From Deltaproteobacteria bacterium (lineage in GTDB: Bacteria; Desulfobacterota; Binatia; HRBIN30; JACQVA1), in NCBI GenBank assembly GCA_016178705.1, contig JACOST010000003.1:29607-93606 (forward strand): 64,000 bases of DNA. Reading direction: 5' to 3'. Positions 19,451 through 28,321 of this stretch are shown here, in pieces. The notes under the pieces were generated by a model. That model was not told the origin of the DNA and ran no database searches. It was given only the letters and a program-made list of their open reading frames with translations. Position 1 is the stretch's first letter. Each line of letters begins with the position of its first letter. Both the position numbers and the translations under genes were made by a program.

Positions 19451-19926
19451 CGACGCGACCACTCCACCCAGCTCATGGCGTACAACGTCACCAGCATCAG
19501 AAACGCGCCCTGCCACACGTACTCGTGAAAGTACGGGAACAACTGCGGCTTGAACTCGACCACGCGCACCAGCGTCGCAATACGAAACATGTTGACGAAC
19601 GTGAGGAGCACGACGCCCACCACCATCCCGATAGCCTTGGCGCTAAGCTTGGCCGGATAGGCGGCGATGAAACTCGCGAGGACGAACAACACGAACACGC
19701 CGGTACACTCGTGGTTGATGTCGAGGGTCATCCCCGCCACTGCGATGAGGTTGTCGTTCACGGTCGCCTCGCTGCCGACGAGTTGCGCCATCCAGGCGGC
19801 GGACACAGCAATGCCCTTCTCGAAGACGTGCAGATGATTCTGCAGCGAGGTGACCACGCTGAGCACACTGAACCCGATGAGGAAGGTAAAGAAGAGCACA
19901 CTGAAGCGAACGATCGGCGATTTCAT
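19447..19926 (-). CDS. xrtH: Exosortase/archaeosortase family protein (XrtH-like)
   Basis: Exosortases are membrane cysteine transpeptidases that cleave C-terminal sorting signals of exported proteins. The 159-residue protein has the family residues in order: catalytic Cys in NHECTGVFVLFVLASF, Arg in FVNMFRIATLV, and His in YFHEYVWQGAFL, with several membrane segments. Its small size fits the compact exosortase H branch rather than the larger XrtA type. The start is ATG 19926. No strong ribosome-binding site is visible and the frame is open further upstream. Partner gene and L,D-transpeptidase gene flank it on the same strand. No clear substrate with an IPTLxxWG tail is in the window. Confidence 0.75.
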   Translation of the reverse strand: MKSPIVRFSVLFFTFLIGFSVLSVVTSLQNHLHVFEKGIAVSAAWMAQLVGSEATVNDNLIAVAGMTLDINHECTGVFVLFVLASFIAAYPAKLSAKAIGMVVGVVLLTFVNMFRIATLVRVVEFKPQLFPYFHEYVWQGAFLMLVTLYAMSWVEWSRR

Positions 19927-19982
19927 GCAGCGCACCATAGAGAGCGGCGCCGGTGGACTCAAGCGCCGAGCTTGGCGCCGGC

Positions 19983-20507
19983 TTACGGCTCGATGTCGAT
20001 CGGCGTGCCGTCGTCCACCGCGCGCCAAATTTCTTCTATCGCAGTGTCGGTCACAGCAATGCAGCCATTGGTCCAGTCGCGCCAGTGATAGAGGCGGCCG
20101 AGCCAACTCGATCCGTTACGGAAGCCGTGAATCATGATGTCGCCACCCGGCGACACGCCGGCAGCATCCGCCTGCTCAACGTCGGCAGCGTCGGGATACG
20201 AGACGTGCAGTGAGAGATGAAATCGGCTCTCCGGGTTACGCCAGTCGAGCACGTAGTGGCCTTCGGGCGTCCTGCCGTCGCCCTCGCGTTGTTTGTGGCC
20301 AGCCGGATCCCAGCCCAATGCAACCCGGTACGACTTCAGGACGACCTCGCCCTGCATCAGACGCAGCCAGCGCTCACGCTTGCGGACCACGACGCGGTCC
20401 GCCTTCACGCCCGACGGCAATGGCGAAGGCAACCACATCGTGTACGCCAGGCACAGCAGCAGGCCGGTCGTCAGCAACGTCAGCGCTCGAGACCTTGCCT
20501 CAACCAT
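19983..20507 (-). CDS. YkuD-type L,D-transpeptidase
   Basis: Periplasmic or membrane-anchored enzyme of 174 residues, expected to form or edit peptidoglycan cross-links or attach proteins to peptidoglycan. The N-terminal hydrophobic segment (LTLLTTGLLLCLAYTMW) is a signal anchor. The catalytic domain shows IMIHGFRNGSSWLG and DWTNGCIAVTD with the active Cys. WDPAGHKQREGDGRTPEGHY is the typical YkuD upstream motif. ATG 20507 is used; a TTG at 20543 would add 12 residues. It is in line with the exosortase pair, 57 bases upstream, and may be co-transcribed. Confidence 0.9.
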   Translation of the reverse strand: MVEARSRALTLLTTGLLLCLAYTMWLPSPLPSGVKADRVVVRKRERWLRLMQGEVVLKSYRVALGWDPAGHKQREGDGRTPEGHYVLDWRNPESRFHLSLHVSYPDAADVEQADAAGVSPGGDIMIHGFRNGSSWLGRLYHWRDWTNGCIAVTDTAIEEIWRAVDDGTPIDIEP

Positions 20508-20585
20508 CGACTGTCGATTATCCGCATGGCGGCGATCACTCAACCGTGAAGCATAGTGGAAGCGCGACGGGCTTTGAGTCTACCT

Positions 20586-20680
20586 CCGGAGTCAGCGCTT
20601 GAAAGTAGAAGTAAGCCGTTCCGACGCCAGCCGGCTTCTCCGTCGCCTGCCCTATCTCTTATTTCAATGGCTGACCCCGG
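20586..20680. repeat. REP/MITE-like element with ~24-bp inverted termini
   Basis: The left end CCGGAGTCAGCGCTTGAAAG (from 20586) is matched by the reverse complement of the right end (CCGGGGTCAGCCATTGAAAT, to 20680) at most positions. The element is 95 bp and its end lies five bases beyond the stop that truncates the SDR fragment at 20686. GTCAGCxxTTGAAA-type termini recall extragenic palindromes mobilised by RAYT transposases; no transposase is nearby. Confidence 0.55.
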
Positions 20681-20685
20681 CGGCC

Positions 20686-20778
20686 CTAGGTGAGCGCGAT
20701 CTCGGCACCGATGCTGCGGGCCGCGCCGGTGACGAGCGCGGACTTACCCGCGAGCCGTAGCGGAGTCGTGGTGCTCAT
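20686..20778 (-). pseudogene. Truncated N-terminus of a second SDR gene
   Basis: Starting at ATG 20778, which overlaps the stop of the upstream SDR gene (ATGA), the frame encodes 30 residues including KSALVTGAARSIGAEIA. This is the start of a Rossmann-type SDR with the TGxxxxIG nucleotide-binding turn. A TAG follows at 20686, and six bases later the inverted-repeat element ends. The rest of the gene is absent, so it is a broken remnant. Confidence 0.7.
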
Positions 20779-21650
20779 TTGCTCTCCTTGGGAAAGTGGG
20801 GACGCAGAGCGGCGGCAAAGAGGAGGTCGAGTATCCGGTCGGGCAGGATGCGCGCCACGCGGGTGAGCAGTGCGGCGTCGCGGCCGATGGTGTAGCGAGT
20901 GCGCGGCTTGCGCGCCGTCACTGCCTTGGCGATCACCTTGGCCGCGGCGTCAGCGGGCAGGCCCGACTTGGTGAACGACGCGGTCTGCGCGGCGATGGCT
21001 TGCACCAGCCCGCCGTAGCGCTGGCTTTGCTCGGGCGTCATGGTCGACGCCAGCTCATGGGCGGTGGCGATTGCCCGGCCGGCCATTTCCGTACGCACGG
21101 CGCCCGGTTCGACCACGACCACCTGGACGCCGAACGGGGCGATTTCGCGTCGCAAGGAGTCACTGACCGCTTCGAGCGCGAACTTCGTGCCTGCGTAAGG
21201 ACCATAAGTGGCCATGGCGATCTTGCCGCCCACGGAGCTGATGTTGACCACGCGACCCTTGCTGCGGATCAGGGCCGGTAGGAGTGTCTGGGTAACGGCG
21301 ATGTGGCCGAAGAGGTTGACCTCGAACAGGCGTCGCCACTCGTCGATCGCGAAGGCCTCGACCGGTGCGTTGACCGCGATGGCGGCGTTGTTTACCAGCG
21401 CCCGCACTGCCCGGCCCTGCGGGTCCCCGTGCACCCGAGTAGCTAGCGCCCGGATGTGGTCCGGGTTGGTGATGTCGATGATCAGCGGCTCTATACCCGG
21501 CCCCCGGATTGCGTCGGCGTCCCGGTCGCGCCGGACACCCGCGAGGACGTGGAACCCCCGCCGGGCCAGTTCGCGTGCCGTGGCCGCGCCGATGCCGGTA
21601 GACGCACCGGTTATTATGGCGATCTCTTGGATTTCAGGTGACCCTGTCAT
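20775..21650 (-). CDS. Short-chain dehydrogenase/reductase
   Basis: Classical SDR of 291 residues, NAD(P)-dependent, substrate unknown. The nucleotide-binding motif is AIITGASTGIGAATARELAR. NNAAI follows, then the catalytic Ser in VVNISSVGGKIAM and the YxxxK motif in YGPYAGTKFALEAVSDSLR. ATG 21650 has AAAGGAG eight bases upstream; the long frame before it is not part of this protein. Its TGA overlaps the start of the truncated second SDR, so two SDRs were once coupled. A remnant peptide frame overlaps its own ATG. Confidence 0.88.
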   Translation of the reverse strand: MTGSPEIQEIAIITGASTGIGAATARELARRGFHVLAGVRRDRDADAIRGPGIEPLIIDITNPDHIRALATRVHGDPQGRAVRALVNNAAIAVNAPVEAFAIDEWRRLFEVNLFGHIAVTQTLLPALIRSKGRVVNISSVGGKIAMATYGPYAGTKFALEAVSDSLRREIAPFGVQVVVVEPGAVRTEMAGRAIATAHELASTMTPEQSQRYGGLVQAIAAQTASFTKSGLPADAAAKVIAKAVTARKPRTRYTIGRDAALLTRVARILPDRILDLLFAAALRPHFPKESK

Positions 21651-21871
21651 GACCGCGCTCCTTTCTTCGACGAGCGAGGAGCGAAGCGCGCCGCGAGGAG
21701 CTGCGTTCGCTGCTCCATCAGTTCCATCGCGGGCTGATCCGCGAGCAACCCGTCCAGCGCGAGGAGGAAGACCTCGGCGCTCGCCTCGTCGCCCAGGATG
21801 GCGGCCACGCACTCCAGCGCGACCTTGCGGTGGAGCGCCTCGCCTAAAGGCGATGCGCAACGTTCGCGCCA
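21647..21871 (-). pseudogene. C-terminal remnant of an unidentified gene before the SDR
   Basis: The minus-strand frame that ends in TGA at 21647, overlapping the SDR start as ATGA, reads as a coherent amphipathic helical tail: SPLGEALHRKVALECVAAIL, then GDEASAEVFLLALDGLLADQ and MELMEQRTQLLAARF. It has no start codon after an in-frame TGA at 21872-21874. The tight stop/start overlap suggests a former upstream gene of the SDR operon, perhaps a regulator. Identity unknown. Confidence 0.4.
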
Positions 21872-21931
21872 TCACCAAGACCCCTACTACGGCCGCCCGA
21901 ACCGGTCCATCGCTGTTCCTACTTTCCAGGC

Positions 21932-22006
21932 TTGACCCTAGTTGTTCCGCTCATGACCCTAGTTGTTATTGACCCTAGTTGTTGCGCTCACTAGTTGTTC
22001 CGCTCA
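21932..22006. repeat. Short tandem repeats, TGACCCTAGTTGTT-type
   Basis: The motif TGACCCTAGTTGTT occurs three times (from 21933, 21954 and 21970). A fourth partial copy, CTAGTTGTTCCGCTCA, lies at 21991-22006. Copies 1, 3 and 4 end in TTGTTCCGCTCA or TTGTTGCGCTCA, giving irregular units of 15-22 bases. They sit upstream of the EamA gene, in the divergent gap with the SDR remnant. Confidence 0.65.
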
Positions 22007-22068
22007 ACGTGAAACTTCGTGGAAACGCGGCGGTTGACTGCACCGCGGCACTCCGCCAGTCGTACGCG

Positions 22069-22944
22069 ATGGTCACCATCGCCGCCCCGCTGGATCGTCG
22101 CGCCGTGTGGGTGCGTGGCGTCGGGGTGATCGTGCTGGCTTCATTTCTGTTCGGCGCGATGGCGGTGTGCGTGCGAGTTGCCACGCTTGGCATGCAGTCG
22201 TCTCAGGTTGCCTTCGTGCGCTTTGCCGGCTCGTTACTCGTGCTGCTCGTCGTCGGTCACGGGCGCGGGCTACGGCCGCGGCCGGGCAATCTCCGCCGCG
22301 TGCTGTTGCGCGGCGTGCTCGGCGCCGGCTCGATCGTCCTCTACTACCGTGGCATCGAAGGCGCGGGTGCCGGCTTTGCGACCCTGATTCACTGCACCTA
22401 CCCGGTATCGACCGCACTGTTCGCAACCACGTTGATGGGCGAGCGCTTCCACGCCCGTCTTGGGGTGGGTTTGGCGCTCAATCTGCTCGGCGTGTTCATC
22501 GTGCTCGGGCCAAGCGCGCACGTGAGTCACGCCACCATGCTCGGCGGCCTCAGCGCGATGGGCGCGTCGGTCCTTGCTGGCGGCGCAGTGGCGACCGCTC
22601 GGCAACTGCGCGCGAGCGAGGGCGCGTTCTTGATCACGACCTACTTCATGTTGGTCGGTATGGTCATCACGGCGCCGGCTCTACTGGCCGGCCTGCCGCC
22701 ACCATCGCCGGCGCTGCTGCTCGCACTCGCCGGCGTGGTGCTGACCTCCGTCGGCGGGCAAGTGCTGCTGCACCAAGGCCTCGGCTTCACGCCGGCAATC
22801 CAAGGGAGCCTGGCGGCGGCCACCAGTGTGATCAGCGCAGCGGTGCTCAAAGCACTCTGGCTTGGCGACCGTCTCAGTCCGCACACACTGATCGGTGCGT
22901 GTTTGATGACTGCCGCCGTGAGTCTCGCCGTCAGCCGACGGTGA
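22069..22944 (+). CDS. EamA/DMT-family membrane transporter
   Basis: Integral membrane protein of about 291 residues with ten hydrophobic segments in two EamA halves. Visible are VGVIVLASFLFGAMAVCVRV, VAFVRFAGSLLVLLVVG, SIVLYYRGIEGAGAG, ATLIHCTYPVSTALFATTL and LGVGLALNLLGVFIVLG in the first half, and the repeat fold again after residue 150 ending LIGACLMTAAVSLAVSRR. The family exports or exchanges metabolites; substrate unknown. The frame opens at 21979 inside the tandem repeats. ATG 22069 fits the start of the first cytoplasmic segment better. Confidence 0.85.
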   Translation: MVTIAAPLDRRAVWVRGVGVIVLASFLFGAMAVCVRVATLGMQSSQVAFVRFAGSLLVLLVVGHGRGLRPRPGNLRRVLLRGVLGAGSIVLYYRGIEGAGAGFATLIHCTYPVSTALFATTLMGERFHARLGVGLALNLLGVFIVLGPSAHVSHATMLGGLSAMGASVLAGGAVATARQLRASEGAFLITTYFMLVGMVITAPALLAGLPPPSPALLLALAGVVLTSVGGQVLLHQGLGFTPAIQGSLAAATSVISAAVLKALWLGDRLSPHTLIGACLMTAAVSLAVSRR

Positions 22945-23006
22945 TCCGCTGGGCGTCCCGATCTCGTATTTCGCAAACGTCCGTAAAATGCGATCTTCTC
23001 CGAAGG

Positions 23007-23087
23007 GTAGGGGCGATGCATGTATCGCCTCCCGTCTTCTCCGCAGTGGGCACGCCCATTCGCGGGCGACGCATGCGTCGCCCCTAC
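23007..23087. repeat. MITE-like inverted repeat, 23-bp arms
   Basis: GTAGGGGCGATGCATGTATC (from 23007) and the reverse complement of the right arm ending at 23087 (GTAGGGGCGACGCATGCGTC) match closely. The element is 81 bp, between the EamA gene and the sigma-54 activator. 'GTAGGGGCGAC' elements recur as dispersed repeats in environmental genomes (recollection, not a search). Confidence 0.6.
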
Positions 23088-23171
23088 AGGGAACGGGACA
23101 CAGACAAGGCTACTACGCTGGCGATTGCGCGGTTCGTACAGTATGGAACCAGCGATGCGATCGAAGCCCCG

Positions 23172-24719
<1,548 letters not shown>

Positions 24720-24797
24720 GCTGCAAACTTTCGTCAGCAGCTAACTAGACCTAGCAGCACTCCAGCCTCAGCGATTCAGCGCGTTCTCCGCAGTTGC

Positions 24798-24842
24798 CGC
24801 AAAGAATAGTTTGCGCGAGTGCAGCGCGGCGACTGCGCTCGC
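24798..24842. promoter_or_regulatory. Candidate enhancer-binding dyads upstream of the -24/-12 promoter
   Basis: Two inverted repeats occur 35-80 bases upstream of the promoter: CGCAAA-N6-TTTGCG at 24798-24815, and GCGAGTGCAG-N8-CTGCGCTCGC at 24815-24842 with one mismatch. Enhancer-binding proteins bind such dyads. The assignment to the adjacent activator is inference. Confidence 0.4.
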
Positions 24843-24876
24843 ATCGTTTGCGACAGCGTCAGTCGCGCGCACCAGC

Positions 24877-24892
24877 TTGGCACCGTGCTTGC
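24877..24892 (+). promoter_or_regulatory. Sigma-54 (-24/-12) promoter
   Basis: TTGGCAC at 24877-24883, five bases, then TTGC at 24889-24892. This matches the sigma-54 consensus TGGCAC-N5-TTGC completely. It lies 29 bases upstream of a strongly ribosome-bound ATG at 24921 and downstream of a sigma-54 activator gene. Confidence 0.85.
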
Positions 24893-24920
24893 GATGCAAC
24901 ACAAGCAGGAGGTCACGACA

Positions 24921-25019
24921 ATGGTACTCGACATGACGGCTCACTTGGCTCCGATGATGTGGGGGATGATCGCGTTGATGCTGGTCGCGGGCGCGTCGTT
25001 ACTCGCGTCGCACAACTAG
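24921..25019 (+). CDS. 32-residue Met-rich membrane micro-protein
   Basis: A tiny gene with an AGGAGG ribosome-binding site nine bases before ATG 24921. It encodes MVLDMTAHLAPMMWGMIALM followed by LVAGASLLASHN. It is a single hydrophobic helix with six methionines and two histidines, probably inserted in the inner membrane. It is the first gene after the sigma-54 promoter and is followed 29 bases later by another small membrane-protein gene with its own strong site. No family is recognised. The methionines and its place beside a metal cluster make a metal-related or complex-subunit role possible (inference only). Confidence 0.7.
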   Translation: MVLDMTAHLAPMMWGMIALMLVAGASLLASHN

Positions 25020-25048
25020 CGCGGATCGATCCGCGAGGAGGTTTCACC

Positions 25049-25315
25049 ATGACAAGCTTACTATCCTTCGCTTCACTGCCTGCGTACGGCACGCTGACGG
25101 GTGTGATTGCCGGCGGACCCACGGTGGTCGCGGTACTCGCCTGGGGACTGCTCGCGGCGCTGGTCGGATCGGGGTTGGGACTGTTGCGCAGCGGAACGTC
25201 GCGCAACGCGGCCCCGGTCCGCCATGAGTCGGGCCAGCCCGACGCGTGCATCGACGCGGATGCCGTCGCTGCGATTCATTTCGAACTCGAACAGCCGCAT
25301 CAGGAAGCCGCCTGA
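25049..25315 (+). CDS. 88-residue membrane protein with acidic C-terminal tail
   Basis: The second gene of the sigma-54-controlled operon. GAGGAGG precedes ATG 25049. Residues ~1-47 contain two hydrophobic stretches (SLPAYGTLTGVIAG and VVAVLAWGLLAALVGSGLGL). The C-terminal ~40 residues are polar: RHESGQPDACIDADAVAAIH then FELEQPHQEAA, with one Cys and three His. It is probably a membrane protein with a soluble tail. Family not recognised. The operon ends at a GC hairpin at 25353-25376. Confidence 0.7.
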   Translation: MTSLLSFASLPAYGTLTGVIAGGPTVVAVLAWGLLAALVGSGLGLLRSGTSRNAAPVRHESGQPDACIDADAVAAIHFELEQPHQEAA

Positions 25316-25352
25316 AGCGAACCAGCGTCCTGTCGCTGTCCTCCCCTCCCCG

Positions 25353-25376
25353 CCCGCCGGGCCCGCGCCCGGCGGG
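25353..25376 (+). terminator. Hairpin after the micro-protein operon
   Basis: CCCGCCGGGC at 25353-25362 and GCCCGGCGGG at 25367-25376 are perfect reverse complements with a CCGC loop. It lies 38 bases after the stop of the second small gene. There is no clear U-run, so it could be a terminator or an mRNA-stabilising hairpin. Confidence 0.55.
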
Positions 25377-25525
25377 GCTCTCGCATGATTCAAAACCCAG
25401 CCCGCCGCAAACACTCCCGCACCGTCCCGCCGAGCTGAGCGAAACATCTCGCTGCAACTTCTCCATCCGTGCGTTGCCTCCCTCGTACTTGACACCCCAG
25501 TGACCCGCGACTATAGCCGGCACGA

Positions 25526-25834
25526 ATGACTCGCCTCCGGCAACGGACCTTGCAGCGTGTGGGGACACTCCTCGTCCTCGCCCTACTGCTTGTGCCGCTT
25601 GCCTTCAGCGGCCACCGGCACAGCGCGAGTCAGCCGACTGCGTCAGATTCGTGCCCGGTTTGCGTCGCAACCCATCATTCACCTGTGATGGGCAGCGCGC
25701 CGGCGCCTCAACCCGTACTAGCGCTGCCGATCCTCTCGGTGGCAATCACGCGTCAGGCCGCGCCAGTCGCGGTCCACCGTCCGTTCACGAGCGGTCGGGC
25801 ACCACCACTCTCCCACGCCTCGCACCTAGCGTAG
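25526..25834 (+). CDS. Small exported His/Cys protein (DUF2946-like)
   Basis: Protein of 102 residues. The N-terminal hydrophobic segment (VGTLLVLALLLVPLAFSG) is a signal peptide or anchor. It is followed by GHRHSA, then SDSCPVCVATHHSP, a CxxC/HH motif able to bind metal. The tail is Ala/Pro-rich. It resembles small DUF2946-type proteins found near metal transport genes. It stands first in a run of metal-transport genes and is 83 bases from the next start. Function not established. Confidence 0.6.
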   Translation: MTRLRQRTLQRVGTLLVLALLLVPLAFSGHRHSASQPTASDSCPVCVATHHSPVMGSAPAPQPVLALPILSVAITRQAAPVAVHRPFTSGRAPPLSHASHLA

Positions 25835-25916
25835 CGCCGTCACGGTTCCACTCGTATCTGTTCGCGCGCTGGATCATGACGGCACGGCCGTTGTGTATCC
25901 GGACGAGGAGGAACCG

Positions 25917-27389
25917 ATGGGATACGTTCTCAGAATCCGCCATTTGGCCAGCGGGCTGATGGCACTCGTGATCATGAGCCTGAGCGCGGCGCGCGCGCCG
26001 GCACAGACCGCAGAACAGCTCCAGCAGGATTTGAAAGCGATGAAAACGCAGCTCGATCAACTGCAGCAGCAAATGAAGAAGCAGGAGGCGCTGATCAACA
26101 AGCTCTCGAAGGAAAAGGCCGCTTCGCCCGCCGCCGCGCCGGTAGCGGAGGTTCCAGTACGCACAGCGCCAGCGGCGACGAGCCTCGTCGCCGAAGCGCT
26201 CCCGCCCGTCGTCGCCACGAGGCAACAAGAGGCTTGGTCTCCAACCGCACCGATGCGGCTGTTTGGTGTGGGTGGAGCGTACATGAATATCTCCTTTGAC
26301 GTGCTTGTCGATGCCGGTTGGTCGACCCAGCAGGACGTGCCGCTCATCGAGACCGGAGACCACGACCCGCAGCAGCGTGGGTTTACGATTCCGAATGCCG
26401 AGGTGGTCTTCGACGGCGCGGTCGATCCCTACTTCAAGGGCGTCGGCAACATCGTCTACAAGCTCGACCAGAACGGTCAGACCAGCGTCGAGTTGGAGGA
26501 GGCCTATCTTGTCACCAGTTCACTCCCTTGGAACCTGCAGCTCAAAGTGGGACAGCAGTTTGTTGAGTTTGGCCGCTTCAACCCACAACATCCCCACCAA
26601 TGGGAGTTTGTGGATCAGAACCTCATCAACGGACGCATGTTCGGGCCGGACGGGTTGCGCTCCGTCGGCGCACGTCTCTCGTGGCTCACTCCGACCTCGT
26701 TCTACTCTGAGCTCTTGCTCTCGGTGCTCAACAGCTCAGGAGAGAGCGCCTTCAGCTTCCGCAATTCTAGTGACGACCTCTTCGGACGACCGCCCGTCGA
26801 TCGGCCGGTGCGTAGCCCAAGCGATATGATGTGGGTGCCCCGATACGTCGCCTCGTTTGATCTAACCGATTCGCAGACGCTGGTTGCCGGCATGTCCGGC
26901 GCCTTCGGCCCCAATGCATCCGGTAGCAACACCAGTACACAAATCTACGGGGTCGATGGCTTCTGGAAGTGGAAACCATCTTGGCAATCGGGTGGCTTCC
27001 CCTTCGTCGCGCTTCAAACAGAGGGTATGGCACGTCATTATCAGGCGGGGATGGCGGAAGCTGACCCGGCTGCGGGCGTTCCGATATCCCTTCCGCGTGA
27101 GACCCTCTACGACTACGGATTTTACGCCCAGGCTGTGTACGGCTTCACGCTCGGCTGGGTCGGTGGACTGCGCGGCGAGTGGGTAGCCAGTGATGAGGGA
27201 GCGTTCAAGTCCGATCCTAATCGCGAAGGGCGGGTCCGTGTCTCTCCGAACCTGACGTTCTACCCGACCGAGTTCTCGAAGATTCGGCTGCAGTATAACT
27301 TCGACCAGGGTCAGATCCTTGGCGACGACAGTTCCGCGTGGCTCCAGTTCGAGTTCCTGCTCGGCTCGCACGGGGCGCACAAGTTCTAG
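25917..27389 (+). CDS. Outer-membrane beta-barrel porin with N-terminal coiled coil
   Basis: Exported protein of 490 residues. The signal peptide ends near ARAPAQT. A coiled coil covers residues ~30-65 (QLQQDLKAMKTQLDQLQQQM). The remainder shows alternating aromatic/polar strands of a phosphate-selective-porin-like barrel: FDGAVDPYFKGVGNIVYKLD, WNLQLKVGQQFVEFGRFNP, VRVSPNLTFYPTEFSKIRLQ and a final WLQFEFLLGSHGAHKF with C-terminal Phe. ATG 25917 is chosen because GAGGAGG precedes it. It is 17 bases before the metal-binding-protein gene, so it may supply outer-membrane passage for the ABC importer (inference). Confidence 0.8.
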   Translation: MGYVLRIRHLASGLMALVIMSLSAARAPAQTAEQLQQDLKAMKTQLDQLQQQMKKQEALINKLSKEKAASPAAAPVAEVPVRTAPAATSLVAEALPPVVATRQQEAWSPTAPMRLFGVGGAYMNISFDVLVDAGWSTQQDVPLIETGDHDPQQRGFTIPNAEVVFDGAVDPYFKGVGNIVYKLDQNGQTSVELEEAYLVTSSLPWNLQLKVGQQFVEFGRFNPQHPHQWEFVDQNLINGRMFGPDGLRSVGARLSWLTPTSFYSELLLSVLNSSGESAFSFRNSSDDLFGRPPVDRPVRSPSDMMWVPRYVASFDLTDSQTLVAGMSGAFGPNASGSNTSTQIYGVDGFWKWKPSWQSGGFPFVALQTEGMARHYQAGMAEADPAAGVPISLPRETLYDYGFYAQAVYGFTLGWVGGLRGEWVASDEGAFKSDPNREGRVRVSPNLTFYPTEFSKIRLQYNFDQGQILGDDSSAWLQFEFLLGSHGAHKF

Positions 27390-27406
27390 GCATGAGGAGC
27401 CGGAAT

Positions 27407-28321
27407 ATGAAATCAATTGGAATCGTCCTTGTGCTTGCTGCACTGCTTCCTGTTGTTGGTTCGGGGCAGGCCGCCGACAAGCTGCGTGTCGTGGCAACAA
27501 CGCCTGACCTAGCTGCGATTGCGCGCGCTGTCGGCGGTGACTTCGTCGACGTAACATCGATCGCGCGCCCGAACGAGGACCCGCATTTTGTCGATGCGCG
27601 ACCGAGCTTCATCCGCGTCCTCAACCAAGCCGACGTCTTGATCGAGGGCGGAGCGCAGCTCGAAGCCGGCTGGCTCCCGCCCCTGGTTGAGGGTGCTCGT
27701 AACTCGCGTATCGCGGTCGGTAGTCCGGGCCGCGTCGTTGCATCCGAAGGCATCGCGTTGCTCGATGTCCCGGCGCAACTAAATCGCGCCATGGGTGATG
27801 TTCACGCCCTCGGCAATCCGCACTATCTGCTGGACCCGCTCAACGCGAAGACGGTTGCCGCTACCATCGTCACAGGGTTGTGCGTGTCCGATTCGACGCA
27901 TTGCGCGAGCTATCAAGATGGGGCCCGCAAGTTCAGCGCTGACATCGACGCCAGGCTCATCGTGTGGCAAGCGCTGCTCGAACCCGTGCGTGGTACGAAG
28001 GTGGTGACCTACCACAGGGACTTCGACTACTTCGCACAGCGCTTCGGGCTCGATGTGGTCGACACCTTGGAGCCCAAACCAGGCATTCCACCGTCGCCCA
28101 CGCATCTCGTCGAGCTGATACCGAAGATGCAGAGCGATCACGTGCGGTTGATCATCGTCGAACCAAACCGCGAGCGGCAGAACCCAGACTTCGTGTCGGA
28201 GAAGACCGGCGCGCGCGTCCTATTGCTACCCATCATGCCGGGGGGCGAGCAGGCCGTCGAGTACATCGAGCTCATCGACTACAATGTCCGCCAAGTTGCG
28301 GCGGCACTGAAGACGACATGA
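27407..28321 (+). CDS. Periplasmic metal-binding protein of an ABC transporter (ZnuA/TroA-like)
   Basis: Cluster A-I solute-binding protein of 304 residues, family known for Zn2+/Mn2+ uptake. A signal peptide ends near GSGQAAD. Putative metal ligands are His in NEDPHFVDARPSF, His in GNPHYLLDP, His in TYHRDFDYF and the acidic residue in IIVEPNRER. It lacks the long His-rich loop of many ZnuA proteins. ATG 27407 is preferred (GAGGAG upstream); ATG 27392 is in frame. Its stop overlaps the ATPase start by four bases. Metal specificity is not readable from sequence. Confidence 0.88.
   Translation: MKSIGIVLVLAALLPVVGSGQAADKLRVVATTPDLAAIARAVGGDFVDVTSIARPNEDPHFVDARPSFIRVLNQADVLIEGGAQLEAGWLPPLVEGARNSRIAVGSPGRVVASEGIALLDVPAQLNRAMGDVHALGNPHYLLDPLNAKTVAATIVTGLCVSDSTHCASYQDGARKFSADIDARLIVWQALLEPVRGTKVVTYHRDFDYFAQRFGLDVVDTLEPKPGIPPSPTHLVELIPKMQSDHVRLIIVEPNRERQNPDFVSEKTGARVLLLPIMPGGEQAVEYIELIDYNVRQVAAALKTT

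Noticed and set aside
22107..23171. Upstream extension of the sigma-54 activator frame through the EamA gene
   Set aside because: The EamA frame is clearly the coding one there; the extension gives Arg/Ala-rich low-complexity sequence. The activator's GAF domain starts just after ATG 23172.
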